A stretch of DNA of 64,000 nucleotides from Pseudomonadales bacterium (GTDB lineage Bacteria; Pseudomonadota; Gammaproteobacteria; Pseudomonadales; Azotimanducaceae), in assembly GCA_041395945.1 (NCBI GenBank), contig JAWKZN010000001.1, positions 1,674,001 to 1,738,000 of the forward strand. The letters are read 5' to 3'. Under the pieces are notes generated by a model that ran no database searches, had not been told where the DNA came from, and saw only the letters and a list, made by a program, of their open reading frames with translations. This document shows, piece by piece, positions 35,867-44,577 of the stretch (the first letter of the stretch is position 1; every line of letters starts with the position of its first letter). A program made the position numbers and the translations under genes.

Positions 35867-37114
35867 GTGGATTGTGAAAAATTGCAGTGGATTCTGCTCT
35901 TCGGGCTCTGGGTCTGCTATCTGGCCTTCGGCGCCATCGCGAGCTCCCTGGCACCCCTGGTAGGGGTGATCGAGGCGGATCTGGGTCTGTCCCACTCTGC
36001 CATGGGCAGCATCATGGGTGCCTGGCAACTGGCCTACATCGCCGCAGCGATTCCCGGCGGACTGCTGCTCGATCGCCTGGGCAGCCGGCGTGCACTGCTT
36101 ATCGGCGTGCTGCTGATCGCCGCCTCAGCGGCCGGCCGCGCGCTGGCAGACGGCTACTGGGCGCTGCTGCTGGCAGTGATGGTGTTCGGCATCGGCGGAC
36201 CGATCATTTCGTCCGGTGCGCCAAAGGTGGTGGCCCAGGTTTTCTCCGGTACCCGCCGGGGGCTTGCGATGGGCATCTATATCACCGGCCCGACCCTGGG
36301 TGGCATCCTCGCCCTCACCCTCACCCACCCGCTGCTGATGCCGCTGTTTGCTGAGAGCTGGCGCGCCATCATGCTGCTGTGGGGTACCGTGGGCCTGCTG
36401 GCGGCGATTCTCTGGTGGGCGATCACGGCCTGGTGTGGTCAGCGCGTGCCCGGGTTCCCCGAAGCGCCCGGCGCGGCGGATCCGCCCGCTTCGGAGGATG
36501 CCATTGCCGGCAGGGTCGCGCCCAGTCGCTCTGTTGTCATGGTGCTGCTCGCAATGCCCGCCGTGCGCCTGGTACTCGCCATGAGTGTGGGTGTGTTTCT
36601 CATCAATCACGGCTTGAGCAACTGGCTGCCGGAGCTGCTGCGCAGCGGTGGCATGTCGATCACGGCGGCCGGCTACTGGGCCGCACTGCCTATGCTGGTC
36701 GGCATTCTGGGGTCGCTGACCATTCCCAGACTGGCGACGCCCGAGCGTCGCTTCCGCATCCTGGCAGGGCTGTGTCTCGCCGGCGCTGTCTCCTGTCTGC
36801 TGCTGCTGAGCACCGCACCCCTGGTGCTGACCGGTGCGCTGCTGCTGCAGGGTCTGGTGCGCGCTTCCCTGATGACGGTCCTGATTCTGACGCTGATGGA
36901 ACTGCCCGGCATGAATCCGCGCAGAACGGGCACCGCCAGCGGACTGTTCTTTTCCTTTGCCGAAGTCGGCGGCGTGCTGGGGCCACTGGGGCTCGGGCTG
37001 CTCTATGACACCACAGGCAGTTTCACGCCCGGACTGATCGGCCTGGCAGCGGTGGCCGCGGGGATGATGCTTGCCACTGCGCGGCTGGCCCGGCTCGCCC
37101 GACGGGCCAGTTGA
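35867..37114 (+). CDS. MFS transporter (CynX/NimT-like)
   Basis: 415 residues with 12 hydrophobic segments, from a GTG start at 35867; a TTG at 35882 is an alternative, as neither has a clear ribosome site. The MFS loop 2-3 motif is in DRLGSRRALLIGVLL, and the interdomain loop RVPGFPEAPGAADPPASED divides the two halves. The pattern MGIYITGPTLGG in helix 5 and GLSNWLPELLRSGGM in helix 7 suggest the cyanate/nitroimidazole (CynX/NimT) subfamily. Substrate unknown. A beta-lactamase-like serine hydrolase starts 63 bases downstream on the same strand. Confidence 0.88.
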   Translation: MDCEKLQWILLFGLWVCYLAFGAIASSLAPLVGVIEADLGLSHSAMGSIMGAWQLAYIAAAIPGGLLLDRLGSRRALLIGVLLIAASAAGRALADGYWALLLAVMVFGIGGPIISSGAPKVVAQVFSGTRRGLAMGIYITGPTLGGILALTLTHPLLMPLFAESWRAIMLLWGTVGLLAAILWWAITAWCGQRVPGFPEAPGAADPPASEDAIAGRVAPSRSVVMVLLAMPAVRLVLAMSVGVFLINHGLSNWLPELLRSGGMSITAAGYWAALPMLVGILGSLTIPRLATPERRFRILAGLCLAGAVSCLLLLSTAPLVLTGALLLQGLVRASLMTVLILTLMELPGMNPRRTGTASGLFFSFAEVGGVLGPLGLGLLYDTTGSFTPGLIGLAAVAAGMMLATARLARLARRAS

Positions 37115-37177
37115 GCCTCGAAGACACAGGATGCAGGCTCTGACCATCAGTGATATGGACTACCCGTGGAGCAGCAT

Positions 37178-38440
37178 GTGAACATTCTGCGAATCGTTTC
37201 AGTGGCGGCGGTTGCATCGGCTGGCTGGATCCTGCTGGTGGGCTACACCACAGTGAACGGCTGGTGGCACACCCCTCTGACCGACAGCACCGACCCTGCA
37301 GCGTTCCGGCAGGCGGCCATGGCTTATGCGCAGTCACACAACAGGGGTAATTTCGCACTGGTGCTGATCGAGGATGGCGAACGCTTCGCTGAAGGCTTCC
37401 TCAAGCAGAGTCAGAAGATCGACCGGGATACCCTGTTTCCTACCGCATCCTTAAGCAAATGGATTACCGCACTCGGCGTCATGCACCTTGCGCAATCCGG
37501 CCGGGTCGAACTGGATGCGCCGGTTTCGACCTATCTCAGACGCTGGCAGATTCCCGACAGCCCGTACCAAAGCGCAGCGGTGACCGTCAGACAACTCCTC
37601 AGTCACACCGCCGGATTGACCGACGGCCTTGGCTTCGGCGAGTACGCGATCGGTGAAACCCTCCCCTCGCTGGTCGAATCACTCAACAATCCCCGCTCAT
37701 CCTCGGGAGAGAAAGTCCAGATTGTCCTGGGCCGAACACCCGGCAGTGAATGGGACTACTCCGGGGGCGGCTATCTGATTCTGCAACTGCTGATCGAGGA
37801 CGTGACGGGACAGACCTTTCCCGCGTACATGCAGTCGTCCCTGCTCGATCCTCTGGGTATGTCGCGATCCACCTATGGTTTTCCGGGGCTTAGAGAAAAC
37901 GCAGCCAATGTGTACAACCCGGACGGCACGCCAGCCGAGCTTTACCAGTACGCGGCCAGCGCTGCCACCGGCTTCGCGTCCACCGCGGCAGATCTGACCC
38001 GTCTGGCAGACGCTGTCCTGAACGATCGTGCACCGGATGTGATCGCTCAGGACACTCTGCGGCACATGCGCGCACCCCAGGCGAGCCTGTTCGGATTCGA
38101 GATCTGGGGACTGGGCACTATCCTGTATGCAGGCACCGGTTCAGGCGATTTCGTCTACGGCCACGACGGCCAGAACGAACCCGCCATCAACTCGTCACTG
38201 CGCATCAACCCCGCTAGCCGGGACGCTTTTATTGCACTCGCCTCCGGAAACCGGTCACTGGCAACCTATCTGGGGTTTGAATGGGTTTTCTGGCAGACGG
38301 GGAAACCGGATTTTCTGGGACTGGGCTACGTCACAGACTCAAGCATCCGCATCGCGCTCGTCGGGCTGGGTGTGATCTGGCTGCTGGCAGCGGTCCTCCG
38401 CTGGATAAGCTATCGACGAAGGCACGTGGCGCTTTCCTGA
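37178..38440 (+). CDS. Membrane-anchored serine hydrolase of the beta-lactamase/class C family
   Basis: 420 residues from GTG 37178 (GGAG six bases upstream; another GTG at 37166 is in frame). N-terminal helix ILRIVSVAAVASAGWILLV; a C-terminal helix SIRIALVGLGVIWLLAAVL returns it to the membrane. The serine of S-x-x-K is in FPTASLSKWITALG (Ser-Leu-Ser-Lys, about residue 92). The Tyr motif is in WDYSGGGYLILQ. Likely a D-alanyl-D-alanine peptidase, amidase or esterase relative rather than an antibiotic-inactivating enzyme. Follows the MFS gene and ends before an 18-bp tandem repeat. Confidence 0.85.
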   Translation: MNILRIVSVAAVASAGWILLVGYTTVNGWWHTPLTDSTDPAAFRQAAMAYAQSHNRGNFALVLIEDGERFAEGFLKQSQKIDRDTLFPTASLSKWITALGVMHLAQSGRVELDAPVSTYLRRWQIPDSPYQSAAVTVRQLLSHTAGLTDGLGFGEYAIGETLPSLVESLNNPRSSSGEKVQIVLGRTPGSEWDYSGGGYLILQLLIEDVTGQTFPAYMQSSLLDPLGMSRSTYGFPGLRENAANVYNPDGTPAELYQYAASAATGFASTAADLTRLADAVLNDRAPDVIAQDTLRHMRAPQASLFGFEIWGLGTILYAGTGSGDFVYGHDGQNEPAINSSLRINPASRDAFIALASGNRSLATYLGFEWVFWQTGKPDFLGLGYVTDSSIRIALVGLGVIWLLAAVLRWISYRRRHVALS

Positions 38441-38451
38441 CCCTGGCAGGT

Positions 38452-38505
38452 GCGATGCAGGACCATCGAGCGATGCAGAGCCATCGAGCGATGCAGGAAC
38501 ATCGC
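38452..38505. repeat. 18-bp tandem repeat, three copies, between convergent genes
   Basis: Units at 38452-38469, 38470-38487 and 38488-38505 share gcgatgcag-r-r-c-catcg with two or three differences. Each contains gatg...catc, a short dyad, so the array can fold into successive small hairpins. It lies between the stops of the serine hydrolase (+) and the crotonase (-), only 11 bases from each. Confidence 0.85.
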
Positions 38506-38516
38506 TGAGAGTCCGG

Positions 38517-39311
38517 TTATTTTCCCTTGAAATTCGGTGGACGCTTCTCCGCGAAAGACTGCACCCCTTCCCGGAAATCCTCCGACTTGAACAGGTTCAG
38601 CACCGACATCAGCACATGGTGTGAGTGGCTTTCAAAATCCTGGGTCTGGCCGTGGCGGAACAGGCGCTTCATCTCGGCGATGGCCAGCGGTGCGTTCGCG
38701 GCGATCCGGTCCGCCCAGTCCTGGGCCGTGTTCTCCAGTTCAGCAGCAGGCACTGCCCGATTCGCCAGTCCACAGTCGACGGCGGCCTGGGCATTGAGCG
38801 GATCACCGAGCATGGACACCTCGCAGGCCTTGGCCCAGCCGAGCAGCCGCGGCAGATACCAGGTGCCACCGCTTTCGGGCACCACACCCATCTTCGCAAA
38901 ACCCGGCATCAGCACCGCCTTATCCGACATCAGCCGCATGTCACAACCCAGCGCCAGGTCGAGACCATAACCGGCTGCAGCACCATTGATCACCCCGATC
39001 ACCGGCGTATCCATGCGCTGCAGGGTCACGGTGCAGATTTCCCGGGTCGAGTAATGACGCGCGCCCGCGCTGGCGAGTCCGGCCCCGCCAATGCCCTCAC
39101 CGGCGGCCGCCTGCTTGAGATCCAGCCCCGCGCAGAAGGCACGTCCGGCACCGGTGAGCAGAACCACCCGCACCTCAGGATCGTCATCCGCCGCCTTCAG
39201 CACATCATTGAGTTCGGTGAGCATGGTGCCGGTGATGGCATTCATGGCTTCGGGTCGGTTGAGGATGATCCAGCGCGCGTGGCCCCGATCTTCTGTCAGC
39301 ACTTCGCTCAT
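38517..39311 (-). CDS. Enoyl-CoA hydratase/isomerase, PaaG-like
   Basis: 264-residue crotonase. Oxyanion-hole strands are in AFCAGLDLKQAAAG and NGAAAGYGLDLALG. The segment MGVVPESGGTWYLPRLLG places Glu146 where PaaG-type ring isomerases have Asp or Glu. The two glutamates of true hydratases are missing (Asp at GLDLA; no Pro-Glu-Ile), so double-bond isomerase or ring-opening chemistry is likelier than hydration. It lies 19 bases after the NHL-protein gene, on the same strand, at the end of a four-gene run with aminoadipate enzymes. Confidence 0.85.
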   Translation of the reverse strand: MSEVLTEDRGHARWIILNRPEAMNAITGTMLTELNDVLKAADDDPEVRVVLLTGAGRAFCAGLDLKQAAAGEGIGGAGLASAGARHYSTREICTVTLQRMDTPVIGVINGAAAGYGLDLALGCDMRLMSDKAVLMPGFAKMGVVPESGGTWYLPRLLGWAKACEVSMLGDPLNAQAAVDCGLANRAVPAAELENTAQDWADRIAANAPLAIAEMKRLFRHGQTQDFESHSHHVLMSVLNLFKSEDFREGVQSFAEKRPPNFKGK

Positions 39312-39330
39312 TACCGGCTCCTCTGCTGCG

Positions 39331-40371
39331 CTATTTGCGCACGTATTTCTTCACGCCCTTCGGGCCCACTTCCGCACCGTAGACATTCCCCATGGCGTCC
39401 ACGGCGACCCCTTCGGCACCACTGGTGCCCGAGTTGTCCTGATCCGGTTCCGGATCCGGGATGAAGGCGGTGACAAAACCATCCTTTACACTGCCGATGC
39501 GGATGCCCCGCTTCCAGCCCGTATTGCGCCGCGCATTGGATTCGGAGTCGGCGGAATACAGCTTGTCATTGCCATCGATGAACAGGCCGCTGGGTCTGCC
39601 GAACTGAGTCCAGGTACCGAGGTGCTGGCCCTGCTGATCAAAAATCACGATACGGCTGTTCTGACGGTCGGCGACAAAGATGCGGCCCTGGGAATCCATG
39701 GCAAGCCCGTGGGGTTCGTTCAACTCGCTGCGGTCTCCACCCGGCACGCCCCACTCCATGAGATAGGTACCGTCGGCGGCGAACTTCACGATGCGGTTGT
39801 TGACCGGTTCATCCGGCGCGGAACCGTGACCGTCAGCCACAAAGATGTCACCGTTTGGCGCCACCACCACATCATTGGGCTTGCGGAAGGTGTCCTTACC
39901 AGCGCCAGCAACGCCTTTCTTACCGAGCACCATCAGCACCTTGCCGGTGGGGCTGAATTTGTAGACCACATGCCCCCAGCCTTCCGGGACCGGCGCGTAG
40001 CCCACCGCATCCGCGACCCAGACATTGTCGTCGGCGTCCACATGCAGCCCGTGGGGCCAGGCAATCAGACCGGCACCGAAACTGCGTACCAGATTGCCGT
40101 CGAGGTCGAAGAGCAGGATCGGATCCAGATCGCTGCCGACACAGACATTGGCCCCGCAGCGCTCGCCCACCCAGATGTGTCTGCCGTCCCGGGTCGGATA
40201 GATGGCGCTGGTAGACCCCCAGGTGCGCCCCTCCGGCAGCTTGCCCCAGTTTTCGATGGTGGTGTAAGGGTTGGGCGCGTGGTTCTCGGCGATCGCAGCA
40301 GCGCTGATCAGGGCCAGTGCACTCAGCAGCGCGGCCAGCCAAGGTCGTGCGGTTAAATCGGGACGCGTCAT
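39331..40371 (-). CDS. Exported NHL-repeat beta-propeller (peptidyl-hydroxyglycine amidating-lyase-like)
   Basis: 346 residues from ATG 40371, preceded by a GGGGGAAA purine tract; a signal peptide (LAALLSALALISAAAIAEN) follows. NHL blades: WPHGLHVDADDNVWVAD, FRKPNDVVVAPNGDIFVADG, LNEPHGLAMDSQGRIFVADR and PSGLFIDGNDKLYSADSE. This repeat set resembles peptidyl-alpha-hydroxyglycine alpha-amidating lyase and related bacterial NHL proteins; a catalytic role is unproven. It starts after a 170-base gap that contains a 12-bp perfect palindrome (40432-40443) and is followed closely by the PaaG-like gene. Confidence 0.75.
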   Translation of the reverse strand: MTRPDLTARPWLAALLSALALISAAAIAENHAPNPYTTIENWGKLPEGRTWGSTSAIYPTRDGRHIWVGERCGANVCVGSDLDPILLFDLDGNLVRSFGAGLIAWPHGLHVDADDNVWVADAVGYAPVPEGWGHVVYKFSPTGKVLMVLGKKGVAGAGKDTFRKPNDVVVAPNGDIFVADGHGSAPDEPVNNRIVKFAADGTYLMEWGVPGGDRSELNEPHGLAMDSQGRIFVADRQNSRIVIFDQQGQHLGTWTQFGRPSGLFIDGNDKLYSADSESNARRNTGWKRGIRIGSVKDGFVTAFIPDPEPDQDNSGTSGAEGVAVDAMGNVYGAEVGPKGVKKYVRK

Positions 40372-40541
40372 CTGGTTTCCCCCGGGGATTCTGTTGTTGG
40401 CGAATTCGCATCCTGTGCGCTTGCGCAGATATGCACGCGTGCAGACATGCGGACGTGCACCTGGCGCAGGCGCACTCAGGACCCGGTCGATTGTACACAA
40501 CGGCGCGCCGTTTTCCGGAGCGCTCGGAAGGCAGGCCGAAG

Positions 40542-41645
40542 CTACTCCTCTTCCCAGCTGCGACCCTGGCCGTGGGCCGCGTAGCGGCTGCCGTTTACCG
40601 TGAGGAAGAAATCCTCCAGAGGAATCTTCTCCTGATGCAGGAAACCGGTCTCCGGCAGAGTGCCGTTGTTCACCATTTCGATGACCGCACACACTGAGGA
40701 GGCGGTGGTCCAGGCGATGGCGCGCCAGATTCGGTCGTGAATCTTCACCGGATAGTAGGAACGCACGAACTCCCGGCGACTGAGGCGCTCACCCTGCATG
40801 CCCTCCGCCGAAACGTGTACGTGCACCACATCTTCGTCCACCGGTGGCTTGGCGTTGGTGAGGATCTTTCCGGCCAGCGCCCGGTCATCGCGCATCAGCA
40901 GCTCGTGGAAGAAGAAATTCATCAGCGAGCAGTGGCCCGGGTAACGCATGGTCTTGTAGTCGAGATTGGCGACACGACCTTTGTAGGTCTCGCACATGGT
41001 GCCCAGTCCGCCGGAAGTGGTGAAAGCTTCGAGCCGCACACCGTTGACATGCACCGTCTCGATCCACTCCATGGGCGACACCCATTTGTGTTCGCCGAGT
41101 TCGATCACTTCGCAATCGTTGAGGTACTCGTTGACCACCCCTTCCGGCGACCAGTTGAACGAATAGGCCAGCAGTCCGGTGGGATGTTGAGGCAGTGCAC
41201 CGACCCGCAGCTTGATGGAACGGATGGTTTCGAACTGCTCGGCCAGATGGGCACCTACGATGCCGACGAAGCCCGGCGCCAGACCACACTGGGGCGCCAT
41301 GAGGCGTTTGCTGGTCTTCGACAGTTCGAGAATGAGTTCCATGGTGGGCACGTCTTCGGTGAGATCGAAGTAGAAGATGCCGAGTTCGCTGGCGAGCCGC
41401 GCGAGATCCTTGTTGAGGTGATAAGGCAGACAGGACAATACCGCGTCCTGACCTTTCAGAACCTTCCTGAGCTTGTCCATCGATGCGGCGGATGCGGTCA
41501 CCACCGGGAACGGCACTTCAGCCTCCGGTGCCCGCACGTCCACTCCGGTCACGGCGAAGCCGGTGTCGTGCAGCAGGCGTGCAGCGAGCTCTCCCACACC
41601 ACCGAGACCGACCACCGCTATTTTTCTGATTCTGTCAGCGCTCAT
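40542..41645 (-). CDS. Saccharopine-dehydrogenase-family oxidoreductase, probably lysine/aminoadipate catabolism
   Basis: 367 residues. N-terminal Rossmann fold IRKIAVVGLGGVGELAARLL (GxGxxG near residue 13) and VLSCLPYHLNKDLARLA; the C-terminal domain includes APQCGLAPGFVGIVGAHLA, SFNWSPEGVVNEYL and FTTSGGLGTMCETYKGRV, all typical of saccharopine dehydrogenase (LYS9/LYS1-like). The next upstream gene on the same strand is an ALDH7-type aldehyde dehydrogenase, the usual partner in lysine to 2-aminoadipate degradation. Role: oxidising saccharopine or a related adduct to aminoadipate semialdehyde; the exact substrate is inferred. Confidence 0.85.
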   Translation of the reverse strand: MSADRIRKIAVVGLGGVGELAARLLHDTGFAVTGVDVRAPEAEVPFPVVTASAASMDKLRKVLKGQDAVLSCLPYHLNKDLARLASELGIFYFDLTEDVPTMELILELSKTSKRLMAPQCGLAPGFVGIVGAHLAEQFETIRSIKLRVGALPQHPTGLLAYSFNWSPEGVVNEYLNDCEVIELGEHKWVSPMEWIETVHVNGVRLEAFTTSGGLGTMCETYKGRVANLDYKTMRYPGHCSLMNFFFHELLMRDDRALAGKILTNAKPPVDEDVVHVHVSAEGMQGERLSRREFVRSYYPVKIHDRIWRAIAWTTASSVCAVIEMVNNGTLPETGFLHQEKIPLEDFFLTVNGSRYAAHGQGRSWEEE

Positions 41646-41723
41646 CGAGAGTCCTCACAAGCTGCGTTCGATTCAACCCTCCCTGCCCGTATCCCTGCCC
41701 GCAAGGATGCGCCGGTGACCGGT

Positions 41724-43250
41724 TCACACATCGAAATTGATACCCTGAGCCAGTGGCAGTGCGTCGGATGCATTCACCGTCACCGTCTGCCGGCGCATAT
41801 AAGCTTTCCAGGCATCGGATCCGGATTCCCGGCCACCGCCGGTTTCCTTTTCACCACCGAAGGCGCCGCCGATTTCCGCACCCGATGGTCCGATATTGAT
41901 GTTGGCAATGCCGCAGTCCGATCCGGCCGGTGACTGGAAATATTCGGCCTCTTTGACGCTGCCGGTGAACACACAGGAGGAAAGCCCCTGGGGTACGTCG
42001 TTGTGGGTCGCCACGACCTCTTCGAAGCTGCGGTAGCGCATCACATAGAGGATAGGCGCGAAGGTTTCGTGTTTCACGATGTCGGTCTGACCCGGCATCT
42101 CGACGATTGCGGGCTGCACATAACAGGCGTCCGGGTACCTGTCTTCGAGCAACCGTCCACCACCATGCACCTGGCCGCCCTGCGCACGCGCAGTCTCCAG
42201 TGCAGCCGTCATGCACGCACCGGCTTCGGCGTCGACCAGCGGACCGACCAGCACCCCTTCTTCGAGCGGACTGCCGATAGACAGCTTCGCGTAGATCTTC
42301 CGCAACGGCGCCAGCAGCTCGTCGTAGACACTGTCGTGGACAAACAGGCGGCGCAACGTGGTGCAGCGCTGGCCCGCCGTGCCGACTGCGGAAAAGACGA
42401 TTGCCCGTACCGCCAGTTCCAGATCGGCGGAGGGCGCTACGATCATGCCGTTGTTGCCGCCCAGTTCGAGGATGCAGCGGCCGAATCTTGCCGCAACCAC
42501 CGGCGCTACCGCCCGCCCCATGGCAGTGGATCCGGTTGCAGAAATGATCGGCACCCGGGGACTGGCAACCAGCGCAGCACCGATGGTGGCATCCCCGATG
42601 AGTACCTGATTCAGATACGCTGGTGCTTCCTGGAAACCGGCCGCCACCCGCTCGAAAATGTTCTGCACCGCCAGCGCGGTCAGCGGTGTCTTCTCCGACG
42701 GCTTCCAGATCACGCTGTCGCCGCAGACCAGCGCGAGTGCCGCGTTCCATGACCAGACGGCCACCGGGAAGTTGAAGGCCGAAATCACCCCGCAGACGCC
42801 CATCGGCTGCCACAGTTCACGCATCACGTGACCGGGGCGCTCGGAAGGCATGGTCAGCCCATAGAGCTGGCGGGACAGACCCACCGCGAAATCGCAGATA
42901 TCGATCATTTCCTGCACTTCGCCGAGACCCTCCGCGAGGATCTTGCCGCATTCGCTGGAAACCAGCTGCGCCAGTGCCACTTTCTCCGCGCGCAACGCCT
43001 CGCCGAACAGACGCACGAACTCACCGCGCCGCGGGGCCGGCACGCTGCGCCAGGCACGGAAGGCAGCGTCGGCCTGCTCGATCATGCGCGTCACATCGGC
43101 CTGACTGTGGGGCTGCAGACGCGCCATTTCGGCACCGTCGATGGGCGAGCGGACAATCAGTTCCCCAGCGGCAGTGCCTCGTGCAAAACCTTCGGGGTAG
43201 GCGCCCGCCATGCGGATGCCTGCTCGGGTGATCACGTCCAGATGGGGCAT
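41724..43250 (-). CDS. ALDH7-family aldehyde dehydrogenase (aminoadipate semialdehyde / piperideine-6-carboxylate dehydrogenase)
   Basis: 508 residues from ATG 43250 (AGGAA upstream; a longer TTG start at 43274 is less likely). Antiquitin-type signatures are present: VCGVISAFNFPVAVWSWNAA, CGDSVIWKPSEKTPL, LELGGNNGMIVAPSADLEL, and the catalytic Cys in GTAGQRCTTLRRLF. The Thr-Thr after Cys is typical of ALDH7 (antiquitin, AmaB/Pcd). Product: 2-aminoadipate from piperideine-6-carboxylate. It is followed, same strand, by a saccharopine-dehydrogenase-like gene 78 bases away; together they suggest lysine breakdown. Confidence 0.9.
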   Translation of the reverse strand: MPHLDVITRAGIRMAGAYPEGFARGTAAGELIVRSPIDGAEMARLQPHSQADVTRMIEQADAAFRAWRSVPAPRRGEFVRLFGEALRAEKVALAQLVSSECGKILAEGLGEVQEMIDICDFAVGLSRQLYGLTMPSERPGHVMRELWQPMGVCGVISAFNFPVAVWSWNAALALVCGDSVIWKPSEKTPLTALAVQNIFERVAAGFQEAPAYLNQVLIGDATIGAALVASPRVPIISATGSTAMGRAVAPVVAARFGRCILELGGNNGMIVAPSADLELAVRAIVFSAVGTAGQRCTTLRRLFVHDSVYDELLAPLRKIYAKLSIGSPLEEGVLVGPLVDAEAGACMTAALETARAQGGQVHGGGRLLEDRYPDACYVQPAIVEMPGQTDIVKHETFAPILYVMRYRSFEEVVATHNDVPQGLSSCVFTGSVKEAEYFQSPAGSDCGIANINIGPSGAEIGGAFGGEKETGGGRESGSDAWKAYMRRQTVTVNASDALPLAQGINFDV

Positions 43251-43353
43251 TGTCTTATTCCTGCAGTCTTTCAATGGGTGGAAAATGGCGCTTCTGCAGC
43301 ATTTTTCCCGGGGATGGCGAGGGCGGCGATTCTACCTTTGCCTACCGCGGTGC

Positions 43354-44499
43354 TCAAAGTACCGACTGCAACGCGGCACCCAGGATGCCGAAGCCCCGGG
43401 GATCGCCGGTGAGATTGGCCTCCATGCGATTCATCACATAGGACACACATAACCTGGCGTCTGCATCCACCACGATGGACGAGCCACCCCAGCCGCCCCA
43501 GTAGGCGACCCGCGGATTCGGCCCCATCGGCATCAGTTCGCTGGTGAGTCCGTAACCCATGCCGAAACGCACCGGGATACCCAGCACCAGATCCGGACCA
43601 TTGGTCTGTTCTTCGAAGACCCGGGCACAGCCCGCTTCGCTCAGGATGCGTTTGCCGAAGGCTTCGCCGCCATTGGCCAGCACCGACTGCACCCGCACCA
43701 CCGAACGCGCATTGCCGTGTCCGTTGGCGGCCGGAATCTCCGCTTTGCGCCAGCCGGGTGTGCGGGAGTCCTTCGCATCGATGGCGGGCGAGCGGAAGGT
43801 GCGGGCGGCAATGCTGTCCGGATCACCGGCCTGGCTGGCAGGTCCGGCCAGCGGCGGAATCAGTTCGCCGATCCGGGCAAAGTGTTCTTCTCCGGTACCA
43901 ATGTGAAAGTCCGCTTGCAGCGGCTGGGCAATCTGCTCCCTGAAAAAGGTGCCGAGACTCTGACCTGTCACCCGTCGCACCACTTCACCGATCAGATAGC
44001 CCTGGGTGAGGGCGTGGTAACCACTCTGCGTGCCCGGCGCCCACCAGGGGGCCTGCTTCGCCAGGGTGTCGATCATGAAATCCCAGTCATAGGCCTGCTC
44101 GGCACTGATCTGCACATCCAGTCCGGACAGGCCCGCGCTGTGGCTCATGACGTGTTTTACCCGCACATCGCCTTTACCGTTCTGAGCGAATTCGGGCCAG
44201 TAGTCGGCCACCTTCGCCTCGAAATCGATCTCACCCTGATCGGCCAGCACCAGGGCGCACAGTGCCGCCATGGTTTTGGTGGTGGAGTAGACGTTGACGA
44301 TGGTGTCTTCCTGCCAGGGCTCCTCACCCGCCGCGTCGCGACTGCCGGCCCAGAGGTCGACCACGTACTCACCATTGTGGGTGACCGCCACACTGGCGCC
44401 GACATCACCGTGTTCGGCGAAGTTGTTTGCAAAGGCCTGTTTCACCGCTTCGAAACGGGGATCGCAGTGGCCGTGGATGGTGGGGCTGTTATCGGGCAT
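43354..44499 (-). CDS. EstB-like serine hydrolase (family VIII carboxylesterase)
   Basis: 381 residues, cytosolic (no signal). Serine in S-x-x-K at VYSTTKTMAALCALVLAD (Ser about residue 72), Tyr motif in GYHALTQGYLIGE, and WGGWGGSSIVVDADARL near the C-terminus, which occupies the KTG/HxG position. VSVAVTHNGEYVVDLW-like start is here ASVAVTHNGEYVVDLWAGS. These features fit EstB and related family VIII esterases, which hydrolyse small esters or beta-lactams. Isolated between the ALDH7 and the acyltransferase-like genes. Confidence 0.85.
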   Translation of the reverse strand: MPDNSPTIHGHCDPRFEAVKQAFANNFAEHGDVGASVAVTHNGEYVVDLWAGSRDAAGEEPWQEDTIVNVYSTTKTMAALCALVLADQGEIDFEAKVADYWPEFAQNGKGDVRVKHVMSHSAGLSGLDVQISAEQAYDWDFMIDTLAKQAPWWAPGTQSGYHALTQGYLIGEVVRRVTGQSLGTFFREQIAQPLQADFHIGTGEEHFARIGELIPPLAGPASQAGDPDSIAARTFRSPAIDAKDSRTPGWRKAEIPAANGHGNARSVVRVQSVLANGGEAFGKRILSEAGCARVFEEQTNGPDLVLGIPVRFGMGYGLTSELMPMGPNPRVAYWGGWGGSSIVVDADARLCVSYVMNRMEANLTGDPRGFGILGAALQSVL

Positions 44500-44577
44500 C
44501 TTGCAGTTCCTTAGTTAACGTCTTTGAGAAAAAGGGCGAGCCGGTGATCGGAATCTGCGGCGCATCTGAGCGGATAG

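Noticed and set aside
38452..38505. CRISPR array
   Set aside because: Units are directly adjacent with no spacers, and no cas gene is present.
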